Both the position numbers and the translations under genes were made by a program. From Nitrosomonas sp. (lineage in GTDB: Bacteria > Pseudomonadota > Gammaproteobacteria > Burkholderiales > Nitrosomonadaceae): a stretch of 32,985 nt of DNA. Below are positions 25,081 through 32,985 of this stretch, in pieces. The stretch is from contig JAAEXZ010000020.1 of the NCBI GenBank assembly GCA_017879645.1, positions 1-32,985 on the forward strand, given 5' to 3'. The notes beneath the pieces were generated by a model. That model saw only the letters and a list, made by a program, of their open reading frames with translations, made no database searches and was not told where the DNA came from. How positions within the stretch are numbered: position 1 is the stretch's first letter; every line of letters starts with the position of its first letter.

Positions 25081-25157
25081 CTCATGTTTTGAGAGCTTGT
25101 GATTGAAGTTGGCTGAGTAAGTATTCGATTTTGTAAAGTTTTTTTGGAGGTTTTCTA

Positions 25158-26276
25158 ATGGGAGTTCCTTTACGGCAACAGATTGCGGTTGGTAGTTATC
25201 TCATCAAGCAGAAGTTAAAAGGGGTCAAGAAATATCCTCTGGTACTGATGCTGGAGCCTTTGTTTCGCTGTAATCTGGCTTGTGCAGGATGTGGGAAGAT
25301 CGCACATCCGGAGGATGTTCTGGATCAACGCCTCTCCTATGAAGAGTGTATGGAAGCAGTGGATGAGTGCGGTGCGCCAATGGTTTCTATTCCGGGCGGC
25401 GAACCCCTGCTGCATAAAGATATGCCCAGGATTGTTGAAGGTATCGTTCGGCGTAAGAAATATGTTTATCTGTGTACCAATGCTCTGTTATTGAAAAAAA
25501 GAATTGAAGACTATACGCCGTCTCCTTATCTGACTTTCTCCATTCATTTGGATGGCATGAAAGAACGGCATGACGCATCCGTTTGCCAGGATGGCGTGTT
25601 TGATCGCGCCATCGAAGCGATCAAACTGGCTTTGGATAAGGGATTTAGGGTGACAGTGAACTGTACCTTGTTCCAGGGAGAAACCCCCGAGGATGTTGCG
25701 GAATTTCTGGACTATGCGATGGAACTGGGAGTGGAGGCAGCAACGATTGCCCCAGGATTCAGTTATGAAAAAGCGCCACAGCAAGACGTCTTTATCAAGA
25801 GTCAAGATACCAAGATCCTGTTTCGAGGCATTTTTGAATTAGGTAAGAAATTAAAACGCAAGTGGCGACTCAATCACTCTGCACTTTATCTGGATTATTT
25901 GGCTGGGAATCAGGATTATAACTGTACCCCTTGGGGTAATCCGACGCGTAATGTGTTTGGTTGGCAAAAGCCATGCTATTTGTTGTCCGATGAAGGATAC
26001 GCAAAATCTTTTAAAGAGTTACTCGAGGATACCCCGTGGGAAAAATATGGCACAGCCAATAATCCCAAATGTGCTCAATGCATGGCGCATTGTGGGTATG
26101 AGGCAACAGCCGTGGAAGATACGTTGCGGCATCCTTGGAAAGCGCTCATCACATCATTGAAAGGTCCGAGAACGACAGGGCCGATGGTGGCCGAACCTAC
26201 ACCCAAATGGACAAGCAAAGAGATCAACGCTCCCGAGAAGTTATCGGAGATCACGGCTTCTATCATCAACAAATAG
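25158..26276 (+). CDS. hpnH: Adenosylhopane synthase HpnH (radical SAM)
   Basis: HpnH joins the 5'-deoxyadenosyl radical of SAM to diploptene and gives adenosylhopane, the first step to C35 extended hopanoids. The 372 residues are the family length. The radical-SAM cluster Cys are C38, C42 and C45 in RCNLACAGCGK; GGEPLLH is the SAM-binding glycine motif. The C-terminal part has CTPWGNPTRNVFGWQKPCYL and CAQCMAHCGYEATAV, typical of HpnH. A strong GGAGG precedes the ATG. hpnB and hpnM follow. Squalene-hopene cyclase and the HpnG nucleosidase are not in the window. Confidence 0.96.
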   Translation: MGVPLRQQIAVGSYLIKQKLKGVKKYPLVLMLEPLFRCNLACAGCGKIAHPEDVLDQRLSYEECMEAVDECGAPMVSIPGGEPLLHKDMPRIVEGIVRRKKYVYLCTNALLLKKRIEDYTPSPYLTFSIHLDGMKERHDASVCQDGVFDRAIEAIKLALDKGFRVTVNCTLFQGETPEDVAEFLDYAMELGVEAATIAPGFSYEKAPQQDVFIKSQDTKILFRGIFELGKKLKRKWRLNHSALYLDYLAGNQDYNCTPWGNPTRNVFGWQKPCYLLSDEGYAKSFKELLEDTPWEKYGTANNPKCAQCMAHCGYEATAVEDTLRHPWKALITSLKGPRTTGPMVAEPTPKWTSKEINAPEKLSEITASIINK

Positions 26277-26335
26277 GCTAGTCCTGATTCAATGGTTTTG
26301 GTTTTGCCATCTTTCCATGTGCAGCAGCGGTGTTA

Positions 26336-27463
26336 ATGGAATTGCTATCGTATCTATGTCTATGCGGCGCACTGTGCTGGTGTGCCCTGATTTTATTGCC
26401 ATGGCGGCCTTGGAGTACGCGTGAGAGACTAGAGGCGCCGAGCGCAGAACATGCGCAAGCACGATTGAATGATATTACTGTACTGATTCCAGCGCGCAAT
26501 GAAAGCGATTGCATTGAGCAGACACTTCGCGATTTGAGAGCACAGGGTAGTGAGATGCGTATCATTGTAATCGATGATCAGTCCAGCGATGATACGGCGT
26601 TCAAAGCTGGGTTGCTGGGAGCGCAAGTCATCTCCGGTACAACGCCATCGCCGGGTTGGAGTGGTAAGTTGTGGGCGTTGGAGCAAGGTTTGAAAGAAGT
26701 TTCAACAACGTATACCTTGCTGCTGGATGCCGATATCCGACTTTCCCCGGGAATAGTTGCTTGCTTACGCCAAAAAGCATCTGAAGAGGGCCTTGCGCTA
26801 GTGTCATTGATGGCAGAGCCACCACTGCAGAATTTCGTGGAGCGCTTATTGATGCCGGCTTTTATCTTTTTCTTCAAGTTGCTGTATCCATTTGCTTTGG
26901 CTAATCGGCCGACGTCGACCATGGCAGCGGCGGCGGGCGGTTGCATTCTGGTTGAAACGCGGGCGCTACGTAACGTGGGTGCGTTTTCCAGTTTGCATCA
27001 TGCTCTGATTGACGACTGTACATTGGCATCCAAGATCAAGCATGTCGGTTTGCGGACGTGGCTTGGACTCAGCCATGCTGCGCGCAGCCATCGAGGTTAT
27101 CAGACACTGCAACCCATTTGGCAAATGGTTGCGCGTACCGCTTACACACAACTCAAGTATTCGCCTATTTGGCTGGTGTTGTGTACAGTCATCATGGTAG
27201 CGATGTTTTGGGCTGCACCATTCGCATTCTTATTGTCAGCACCTGAAGAAGCGTATATGTTAAGCGTTCTGACTTGGGTGGTGATGCTGATTACGTATAC
27301 GCCAACCCTCATTTATTATCAGCGTTCCCCGCTCTGGGTGTTGGCATTGCCTGTCATAGGCACTTTATATCTGGCAATGACTTGGACATCGGCATTGCAA
27401 TACTGGCGTGGGGAGCGCGCTTGTTGGAAAGATCGACGATATGAAAGTAAAACAAATCATTAA
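26336..27463 (+). CDS. hpnB: Hopanoid-associated glycosyltransferase HpnB
   Basis: This membrane GT2 glycosyltransferase is found in hopanoid gene sets. The 375 residues begin with a membrane helix (about 2-24). The GT2 catalytic domain has ITVLIPARNESDCIEQTL, VIDDQSSDDTAF and the metal-binding LLDADIRLSPG. Several C-terminal membrane helices follow (one about 170-190, three after 280). Start choice is uncertain: the ATG at 26336 or a GTG at 26330, neither with a good ribosome site. Its end overlaps hpnM by 23 bp. The transferred sugar and acceptor are not fixed by sequence. Confidence 0.88.
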   Translation: MELLSYLCLCGALCWCALILLPWRPWSTRERLEAPSAEHAQARLNDITVLIPARNESDCIEQTLRDLRAQGSEMRIIVIDDQSSDDTAFKAGLLGAQVISGTTPSPGWSGKLWALEQGLKEVSTTYTLLLDADIRLSPGIVACLRQKASEEGLALVSLMAEPPLQNFVERLLMPAFIFFFKLLYPFALANRPTSTMAAAAGGCILVETRALRNVGAFSSLHHALIDDCTLASKIKHVGLRTWLGLSHAARSHRGYQTLQPIWQMVARTAYTQLKYSPIWLVLCTVIMVAMFWAAPFAFLLSAPEEAYMLSVLTWVVMLITYTPTLIYYQRSPLWVLALPVIGTLYLAMTWTSALQYWRGERACWKDRRYESKTNH

Positions 27464-28073
27464 ATTTGTTCAATGGCAATTTTGTAGTGCGATGCTGCTT
27501 TGGGCTTGTGCCGTGTTTGCGGCATCGGATGTGAAATCGGGCGAACCGGATGCCGTGATACATGAATTGCAATCAGCTTTGCTGCGGGCGATGCGTGAAG
27601 GAGAAAAACTGGGATATGACGGGCGCTATAGCTTTCTGGAGCCCATCATTGAAAAAACGCATGACATTGAATTGATCATCAAGACGATCCTGGGTGCCAC
27701 ATACTGGTCACAACTAGACAAGGAACAGAAAAGTCTGGTTGTCGATACCTTCCGTAAACTCAGCATAGCGACCTACGCCGGTCAATTCAAGCGTCACGAA
27801 GGTGAACAATTCGAAGTGATCGAGCAGCGGGATTTGCCGCACGAGCAAAAGCTGGTACGCAGCCAGTTAACCAAATCAGATGGGGGAACGGTCAATTTCG
27901 ATTATGTTCTCCATCAGGCCGAGGGACGTTGGCGTATCGTCAATATTTTGTTCGATGGCGTGAGCGATTTAGCGATAAAACGTGGCGAGTATCGCGCCAT
28001 CATGCAGCGGGAAGGCTTTCAGGCACTCATTGATCTCATCAAGCAGAAGATCGAGCTAGCCAAGCAAGGCTGA
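27441..28073 (+). CDS. hpnM: Hopanoid-associated MlaC-like protein HpnM
   Basis: HpnM is a periplasmic lipid-binding protein of the Ttg2D/MlaC family, thought to work with the RND transporter HpnN in moving hopanoids to the outer membrane. The 210 residues start at ATG 27441 inside the hpnB end. The signal peptide ends near AVFA-AS (about residue 28). The MlaC-type fold shows in YSFLEPIIEKTHDIELIIKTILG, FRKLSIATYAGQF and RWRIVNILFDGVSDLAIKRGEY. The 23-bp overlap with hpnB suggests coupled translation. hpnN does not follow in this window. Confidence 0.92.
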   Translation: MKVKQIIKFVQWQFCSAMLLWACAVFAASDVKSGEPDAVIHELQSALLRAMREGEKLGYDGRYSFLEPIIEKTHDIELIIKTILGATYWSQLDKEQKSLVVDTFRKLSIATYAGQFKRHEGEQFEVIEQRDLPHEQKLVRSQLTKSDGGTVNFDYVLHQAEGRWRIVNILFDGVSDLAIKRGEYRAIMQREGFQALIDLIKQKIELAKQG

Positions 28074-28158
28074 TCACAATCCCTACTCACTACCTGCGAT
28101 AGGAAATCGAATCAGCGTGACAAATAGAAAGAAGCAACCGAGCAGGCAGTTGTGAATC

Positions 28159-29415
28159 TCAACTGATTCGCGTCAATGCGGCTGCAAAAAAACCATCGGT
28201 TCGATGTTCTGTTGGAGAGAGTTGCAAGAATTGTCCGGTATTTAACATGATATGTTGCTGCATCAGTAATTCCGAGCAATCCAGCAAGGCAAACTGCGTG
28301 TGTGTCTGTAAAAAATCATGGATGATATTTTGATTTTCTTCAGGCAAGAAGCTGCATGTCGCATACACCAGACGACCTCCTGGTTTTAGCAGGCTTGCCG
28401 CCGCTGCGAGAATAGATGCCTGCTTCACCTTGAGTTCATCGATGGATTCGGGAGTTTGCCGCCATTTCAAGTCCGGATTGCGACGCAAGGTGCCCATGCC
28501 ACTGCAGGGCGCATCGACCAGGACGCGGTCAATTTTTTCCGCCAGTCGCTTGACCTTGCTGTCATGTTCATGTGCGATACGTTGGGCATGGAGATTGGAC
28601 AGGCCGGATCGTTTGAAGCGTGGTTTCAGGTTCTGTAGACGCTTTTCCGAAATATCGAAAGCATAGATTCGTCCTTTTGACTGCATGAGTGCGCCCAGCA
28701 GTAGCGATTTTCCCCCAGCACCGGCACAGAAATCGACTACCATTTCGCCGCGTTTGGGAGCCAGTAAATATCCCAGTAGTTGACTGCCTTCATCTTGTAC
28801 CTCGATTTTTCCGCTCAGAAATAATGCATGACGATTGATGGCTGGTTTTCCAGTCAATCGGATGCCGCAGGGAGAATAGAGTGTGGTTTGCGCTTCGATT
28901 TGTTCGGCGTTGAGACAGTCGAGAATGTCACTGCGCTTTGCTAGGATGGTGTTGACCCGCAAATCCAGTGGTGCCGATTTTTGTAAGGCCAGACCAAGAT
29001 CGAGGATGGCTTGATCTGACATGCTCTTTTGCAATTTTTCGACCAGCCACTGTGGCAGTTCGGCCTGAATCGGCAGCGGTAGCGTATCAATGCGCAATGC
29101 TTTGATTTCTGCCAGCCACTTGCTTTCGGAAGAATTGACCATGCCTGACAGTTGGCGAAGATTGATGTTGCCAAATTTGGCCAGATAAGCCAGAACCAAT
29201 GCACGTGGCGTGATGTGTTGTGCGCAGTGCTCAAGAAAAAAACGGTGACGCAGAATGCCGAATACCGTTTCGGCGATGACAGTGCGGTCTCGTGCACCCA
29301 GTGCCGGGTGTTCTTGAAAGAATCGCCGCATTAACGCATCGGCAGGTAAATCCAGCGGCAGGATAGCGCGCGTGGCAGAAATGGCGGCATCCAGTTGGAA
29401 AGCGGTTAATTGCAT
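28159..29415 (-). CDS. RsmB/NOP-family 16S rRNA m5C methyltransferase
   Basis: This is a SAM-dependent RNA cytosine-5 methyltransferase of the RsmB (Sun)/NOL1/NOP2 family. The 418 residues have an N-terminal NusB-like helical domain (about 1-140), a small linker domain (about 145-230) and a Rossmann domain. The SAM loop is VVDFCAGAGGKSLLLG. The two catalytic Cys lie in VDAPCSGMGTLRRNPDLKW and YATCSFLPEEN. C967 of 16S rRNA is the RsmB target, but betaproteobacteria may carry a second RsmB-like protein, so I leave the symbol blank. It is the last gene of the purM-purN-DUF3108 unit, 29 bp after DUF3108, and is convergent with hpnM. Confidence 0.9.
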   Translation of the reverse strand: MQLTAFQLDAAISATRAILPLDLPADALMRRFFQEHPALGARDRTVIAETVFGILRHRFFLEHCAQHITPRALVLAYLAKFGNINLRQLSGMVNSSESKWLAEIKALRIDTLPLPIQAELPQWLVEKLQKSMSDQAILDLGLALQKSAPLDLRVNTILAKRSDILDCLNAEQIEAQTTLYSPCGIRLTGKPAINRHALFLSGKIEVQDEGSQLLGYLLAPKRGEMVVDFCAGAGGKSLLLGALMQSKGRIYAFDISEKRLQNLKPRFKRSGLSNLHAQRIAHEHDSKVKRLAEKIDRVLVDAPCSGMGTLRRNPDLKWRQTPESIDELKVKQASILAAAASLLKPGGRLVYATCSFLPEENQNIIHDFLQTHTQFALLDCSELLMQQHIMLNTGQFLQLSPTEHRTDGFFAAALTRIS

Positions 29416-29444
29416 GAATAGATATGAATCGGATCGGAAATGGG

Positions 29445-30161
29445 TTAATGCTCTGGTTTGTAACTGATATTGATCGACGTAACCATCTTTTCTATCTCGC
29501 GGCCATTTTCTTCGATCGAAACGATCCGTACCGGCAGCATGTGATTATTAGGTGCAAGCCAGAGCTTGCGCTTGACCTTGGCATGCTTTTCTTCTTCGCG
29601 AGTGAGTACGATCGTATCGATTTCGCCGATGGGTGTATGTAATTTTTCTTTGGAAATCTTGAACCGCGACAGGTGCAAACTGCGACCATCGGTAATATGC
29701 TTCTCGACATGGTGTTTGGGGAGAGGCACAAACATGAAACTGTACGAGAAGCTCAGGCGATCGAGCGTGTCTCTGGGTAGAGGTTTGTGTTCCTCCTTGC
29801 CCTTGTGCTGCAGGGTAATGACATGTTTTTCCCAATTGAACAAGGCAATGCTGGGTTGTTTGGATTCGCGCTGATCGGAGAAATGAGCCGGTTGAATACC
29901 GTGTTTGGTGATCATGCCCTGACTCTTGCGAATGATGCTGCCCGGTTTGACCAGTTTGTATATGCCCGTGGCTTGCGCCTCGCTGTCGATGGTGTAGCTG
30001 TATGCACCGTTGATATGCCTGATTTCCATGACTTCATTGAGCTCGCCCTGGCCGATGTCTGTCGTCACGGCATAGCTCATTTCGACACGCGATGGTATAT
30101 CGGTTGCCACTGCCGGCATACACAAAAGCAACAAGGTCATGAATGCCAATATCCGTTTCAT
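29445..30161 (-). CDS. DUF3108-family exported protein
   Basis: This exported protein of about 238 residues has no established function. The start at 30161 overlaps the purN stop as ATGA and gives a clean signal peptide (MKRILAFMTLLLLCMPAVA). An ATG at 30170 is also possible. The mature part is beta-rich, with GQGELNEVMEIRHINGAYSYTI, LDRLSFSYSFMFVP and KRKLWLAPNNHMLPVRIV, the pattern of DUF3108 proteins found next to purN in betaproteobacteria. It is probably periplasmic. Its operon with purine genes is likely historical, not functional. Confidence 0.85.
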   Translation of the reverse strand: MKRILAFMTLLLLCMPAVATDIPSRVEMSYAVTTDIGQGELNEVMEIRHINGAYSYTIDSEAQATGIYKLVKPGSIIRKSQGMITKHGIQPAHFSDQRESKQPSIALFNWEKHVITLQHKGKEEHKPLPRDTLDRLSFSYSFMFVPLPKHHVEKHITDGRSLHLSRFKISKEKLHTPIGEIDTIVLTREEEKHAKVKRKLWLAPNNHMLPVRIVSIEENGREIEKMVTSINISYKPEH

Positions 30162-30796
30162 GTCGTGCATCCGGGTGAATAAAGCGCGGTTTCGGAAGTA
30201 TGTGAACCGCTGATGGTCACGTGATTGCCCGTGATGCGTATTTGATCCTGCAAGAACCATCGTACGGCCTGGGGATAAACGCGGTGTTCCTGTTGCAGCA
30301 CACGCTGCGCCAGTGAATTTTCCGTATCGGTCGGCAGAACGGGAATGGCGGCCTGAATCACGATGGGACCATGATCAAGCTGTGCTGTGACGAAATGCAC
30401 GGTGCAGCCATGAATGCGAGTACCTTCCTGTAATGCCCGTGTATGGGTTCCCAAGCCGGGATAGGCCGGTAACAATGACGGATGGATATTCATTAATCGA
30501 CCTTGATAGTGATGCACAAAGCGATCGCTCAGTATACGCATGAAGCCGGCGAGTGCAACCAGTTTGGGGTGACAGGCATCGATCGCCTGTGCCAGCGCCA
30601 GATCGAATGTCTGGCGATCGGCAAATGCACGATGATCCACGATGCGAGTCTCAACACCTTTCCGCTGTGCGATGAGCAAGCCTGCAGCGCCGGGATTGTT
30701 GCTGATTACGGTGATCCGGTTAACCGGCAGATCAGCATCCAGCAGTGCCTGCATGTTGCTGCCGCGCCCGGAAATGAGTATAACCAATGAAGACAT
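30158..30796 (-). CDS. purN: Phosphoribosylglycinamide formyltransferase PurN
   Basis: PurN transfers a formyl group from 10-formyl-tetrahydrofolate to GAR, step 3 of purine synthesis. The 212 residues are a normal length. ISGRGSNMQALLDA binds the phosphate. The catalytic Asn, His and Asp lie in LMNIHPSLLPAYPGL and QLDHGPIVIQAAIPV. HGCTVHFVT is conserved. It starts 22 bp after the purM stop, a common pairing, and overlaps the next gene by ATGA. Confidence 0.97.
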   Translation of the reverse strand: MSSLVILISGRGSNMQALLDADLPVNRITVISNNPGAAGLLIAQRKGVETRIVDHRAFADRQTFDLALAQAIDACHPKLVALAGFMRILSDRFVHHYQGRLMNIHPSLLPAYPGLGTHTRALQEGTRIHGCTVHFVTAQLDHGPIVIQAAIPVLPTDTENSLAQRVLQQEHRVYPQAVRWFLQDQIRITGNHVTISGSHTSETALYSPGCTT

Positions 30797-30818
30797 GAGT
30801 GGCGTTGGAGCCCTACGT

Positions 30819-31913
30819 TCAGATCAGTATGGTTGCAGCCTGATGTGAGCTGCGTGGCTGGATTTCACCCATCTGCCAGACCGTTTCACCGCTGGCCTGC
30901 AGGCAAGCCATCGCTTTTTCTGCATGATCGGAGGCAACAACCAGTACCATGCCGATGCCGCAGTTGAAAACACGTGCCATTTCAGCATCAGCGATTTGCC
31001 CTTGTTGTTGTAACCACTGAAACAGAGCAGGTGTCGGCCATGCATCCCGGTGCAGGACCGCCATGACCGGGTCGGGCAGGATGCGGGGAATATTTTCAAC
31101 GAGTCCGCCGCCGGTGATGTGTGCCAGCCCTTTTACCGGGCATTGCTGCATGAGTTGCAATACCGGCTTTACGTAGATGCGGGTTGGCGCCATGATGGCA
31201 TTGGCCAGGGATTTTCCGGCTAGGTCGAGGGATAAATCGATATTGTTTTGTGCAATGATCTTGCGGATCAGGGAATAGCCATTGGAATGCGGACCACTGG
31301 AAGCCAGACCCAGTACAACGTCACCGGGTTGTATCGAAGCGCCATTGATGATGCAATCTTTCTCCACAGCACCGACAGCAAAGCCGGCCAGATCGTATTC
31401 GCCCGGTGGATACATGCCTGGCATTTCCGCTGTTTCGCCACCGATCAGTGCACAACCGGCCAGTTCACAGCCGCGGGCAATACCGCTGATGACGGTGGTC
31501 GCTGTTTTGACATCCAGTTGGCCACAGGCAAAATAATCCAGAAAGAACAGTGGCTCGGCACCCTGTACCAGAATGTCGTTGACGCTCATGGCAACCAGAT
31601 CGATACCGATGCTGTCATGGCGATCAAGCTGAAAAGCCAGTTTTAGCTTGGTGCCTACGCCATCGGTACCAGAAACGAGAACTGGATTACGGTATTTTTT
31701 CGGAATCTCAAACAATGCACCAAATCCACCGATTCCGGTCAGGACTTCGGGACGCAGGGTGCGTTTGGCGAAGGGTTTGATGTTTTCCACCAGACGATCG
31801 CCTGCTTCGATATCGACCCCGGCATCGCGATAGGACAAGGGTTTTGTGTCTGGGTGATCAGGATCTTGAGGAGTCAAATCGGGTACTCTTGTTGTGCGGA
31901 AGAAAGACTGCAT
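30819..31913 (-). CDS. purM: Phosphoribosylformylglycinamidine cyclo-ligase PurM
   Basis: PurM closes the imidazole ring to form AIR in purine synthesis. I use the ATG at 31913 (364 residues). An in-frame extension to a TTG at 32006 adds 31 residues unlike the family. Motifs are [21 protein letters not shown] at the core start, [37 protein letters not shown] and the late [16 protein letters not shown]. coli PurM is about 345 residues and begins near the LSYRDAGV block, so the first 35 or so residues here are a short extension. It is the first gene of its operon. No PurR-like operator was recognised upstream. Confidence 0.97.
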   Translation of the reverse strand: MQSFFRTTRVPDLTPQDPDHPDTKPLSYRDAGVDIEAGDRLVENIKPFAKRTLRPEVLTGIGGFGALFEIPKKYRNPVLVSGTDGVGTKLKLAFQLDRHDSIGIDLVAMSVNDILVQGAEPLFFLDYFACGQLDVKTATTVISGIARGCELAGCALIGGETAEMPGMYPPGEYDLAGFAVGAVEKDCIINGASIQPGDVVLGLASSGPHSNGYSLIRKIIAQNNIDLSLDLAGKSLANAIMAPTRIYVKPVLQLMQQCPVKGLAHITGGGLVENIPRILPDPVMAVLHRDAWPTPALFQWLQQQGQIADAEMARVFNCGIGMVLVVASDHAEKAMACLQASGETVWQMGEIQPRSSHQAATILI

Positions 31914-32257
31914 TTTACCGCAAATGCAGGGGGTATCGCTTGCATAAAGTCGGAAGCCGCGATCATGCCGATTTCGTCCAGCGGGATCGGATTTTGTAAT
32001 GGACAAAATAATTGTTTCTTTAGTTGAATTTACTACCTCTTTGCGTCAGAATCGCGCCGATACATCTCTAATGCCGGAACGATCAGGCAACAAACCATTT
32101 CACTGTCATAATGCGTTTTGATGATCAGCGATCACAACCAATGAATGCTATGATTTCTCACGTTGCACACACCGGCGGGGCATGCCGTTTTTTTGTAGTT
32201 CTTCCTGAAACTGGGCATTATTTTTTGTTTTTTTGAATTTACACACAGAGGTTAGGT
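31914..32257. other. Divergent spacer between purM and the aminotransferase
   Basis: This 344-bp spacer has no confident gene. On the plus strand it holds a small frame (32141-32236) and a short GC hairpin with seven T (32173-32194). No clear sigma-70 promoter pair was found in either direction. Confidence 0.45.
32173..32194 (+). terminator. Weak terminator-like hairpin upstream of the aminotransferase
   Basis: CGGC (32173-32176) and GCCG (32184-32187) flank a 7-nt loop and are followed by seven T. The 4-bp stem is short. It lies inside a 31-codon frame about 65 bp before the aminotransferase start, so an attenuation role is possible but weakly supported. Confidence 0.25.
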
Positions 32258-32985
32258 ATGACATTCAGTATTGCGGGTTTGCTAGCACAGCATCGTTCGG
32301 ATAAATTCGACTTGCATGAGCACTATCTGAATGCGCAAATGGTGAGAGTACTGAAGACGATTGGTTACGATCGCAATTATCATCGTGCAGCCGGACAATA
32401 CCTCTACGACGAACACGATAACGAGTATCTGGATTTATTGAGCGGATTCGGTGTGTATGCGTTTGGCCGCAATCACCCGGTCCTCATCAACGCCCTCAAG
32501 GAAGTACTGTCGCTCGACATGCCCGATCTGGTGCAACTGGATGTTTCTGTATTGAGCGGTTTGCTGGCGAAGGAGATCCTGGCCACGACTCCGGATAATT
32601 TGCAACGGGTTTTCTTTTGTAACTCGGGTACCGAAGCGGTTGAAGCGGCCATCAAGTTTGCCCGGTATGTGACCAAGCGTAACCGCATTGTTTGCTGCGA
32701 TCATGCCTATCACGGTCTGACGATGGGGGCGCTGTCTCTGAATGGCGAACAGATTTTTCGCGATGGCTTCGGACCTTTGCTGCTGGATTGCGGTTCGGTA
32801 CCGTTCAACGATCTTGAAGCGCTCGACAGAGCACTGAGCAAGCGTGATGTGGCCGCTTTTGTGGTCGAACCGATCCAGGGTAAAGGTGTCAATATACCAG
32901 ATGATCATTACCTGCCCGAAGTCGAGCGTATATGCAAGAAATATGGCACCCTGTTTGTTGCGGATGAAATTCAGACCGGAATCGG
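32258..32985 (+). CDS. Class III PLP aminotransferase, cut by window edge
   Basis: The first 242 codons of a fold-type I class III aminotransferase are present; the rest, including the PLP lysine, lies outside. The start is the ATG at 32258 behind TTAGG. Visible motifs are the N-terminal YLDLLSGFGVYAFGRNHP, FFCNSGTEAVEAAIKFAR (PLP phosphate loop), CDHAYHG (ring-stacking aromatic), VVEPIQGKG and ADEIQTGIG. The family includes acetylornithine, ornithine and omega-amino-acid transaminases. It also includes HpnO, which makes aminobacteriohopanetriol. The hopanoid genes 4 kb away make HpnO attractive, but the intervening purine genes and the missing C-terminus leave this open. Confidence 0.85.
   Translation, partial: MTFSIAGLLAQHRSDKFDLHEHYLNAQMVRVLKTIGYDRNYHRAAGQYLYDEHDNEYLDLLSGFGVYAFGRNHPVLINALKEVLSLDMPDLVQLDVSVLSGLLAKEILATTPDNLQRVFFCNSGTEAVEAAIKFARYVTKRNRIVCCDHAYHGLTMGALSLNGEQIFRDGFGPLLLDCGSVPFNDLEALDRALSKRDVAAFVVEPIQGKGVNIPDDHYLPEVERICKKYGTLFVADEIQTGI

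Larger units (their letters stand above)
24850..25157. other. Leader region upstream of hpnH
   Basis: This AT-rich stretch has no supported gene. It contains the palindrome ATATCCAG-C-CTGGATAT (24851-24867), a promoter candidate at 24933-24961 and a short terminator-like hairpin at 25060-25080. It ends in the hpnH ribosome site TTGGAGG. Confidence 0.5.

Noticed and set aside
28109-28169. GAATCAG/CTGATTC inverted pair between hpnM and the RsmB-like gene, considered as a bidirectional terminator
   Set aside because: The arms are only 7 bp and 47 nt apart, no T-run follows, and one arm lies inside the methyltransferase coding end.
31914-32006. N-terminal extension of PurM to a TTG at 32006
   Set aside because: The added residues are Arg/Asp/Cys-rich and unlike PurM, TTG is a rare start, and an ATG at 31913 already gives slightly more than the family length.

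Overview
The window looks like a chromosomal segment of a motile, hopanoid-making betaproteobacterium. A Nitrosomonas-type (Nitrosomonadales) relative is my best guess. It rests on the purM-purN-DUF3108-RsmB/NOP gene order, the hpnH-hpnB-hpnM block and the FlrBC-type flagellar regulators; no marker gene or database match was available. There are no rRNA, tRNA, CRISPR or transposase genes.

Positions 1-13639, minus strand: a flagellar basal-body and export operon read as fliF, fliG, fliH, fliI, fliJ, fliK, fliL, fliM, fliN, fliO, fliP, fliQ, fliR. Downstream of fliR, where many bacteria have flhB, lies a gene for a 612-residue protein made almost entirely of an unbroken 14-residue helical repeat. 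Positions 13905-16797, plus strand: a divergent unit with a soluble sensor kinase (FlrB/FleS type), an NtrC-family activator (FlrC/FleR type) and fliE. fliE is therefore split from fliF by its own likely regulators. Sigma-54-like GG-N10-GC elements occur in the divergent spacer and in the 3' end of flrC. A convergent ABC-F gene (yheS type) closes this region.

Positions 19000-23203, plus strand: four tightly packed genes for a fatty-acyl-AMP ligase, an NAD-dependent epimerase-like reductase, an acyl carrier protein and a serine palmitoyltransferase-like alpha-oxoamine synthase. Content and, as far as I recall, order match the aasR-cerR-acpR-spt ceramide cluster of Caulobacter, so sphingolipid synthesis is the best reading. 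An unrecognised secreted protein follows at once, then a lipoprotein with a peptidoglycan-binding domain and a strong terminator.

Positions 25158-28073, plus strand: hpnH (adenosylhopane synthase), hpnB (glycosyltransferase) and hpnM (MlaC-like periplasmic protein). A possible promoter and attenuator-like hairpin precede hpnH. Two systems for ordered membrane lipids thus sit within about 9 kb.

Positions 28159-31913, minus strand: housekeeping genes purM, purN, a DUF3108 secreted protein and an RsmB-like rRNA methyltransferase. At the right edge, divergent from purM, a class III aminotransferase begins and is cut by the window; HpnO of hopanoid side-chain synthesis is one possibility.
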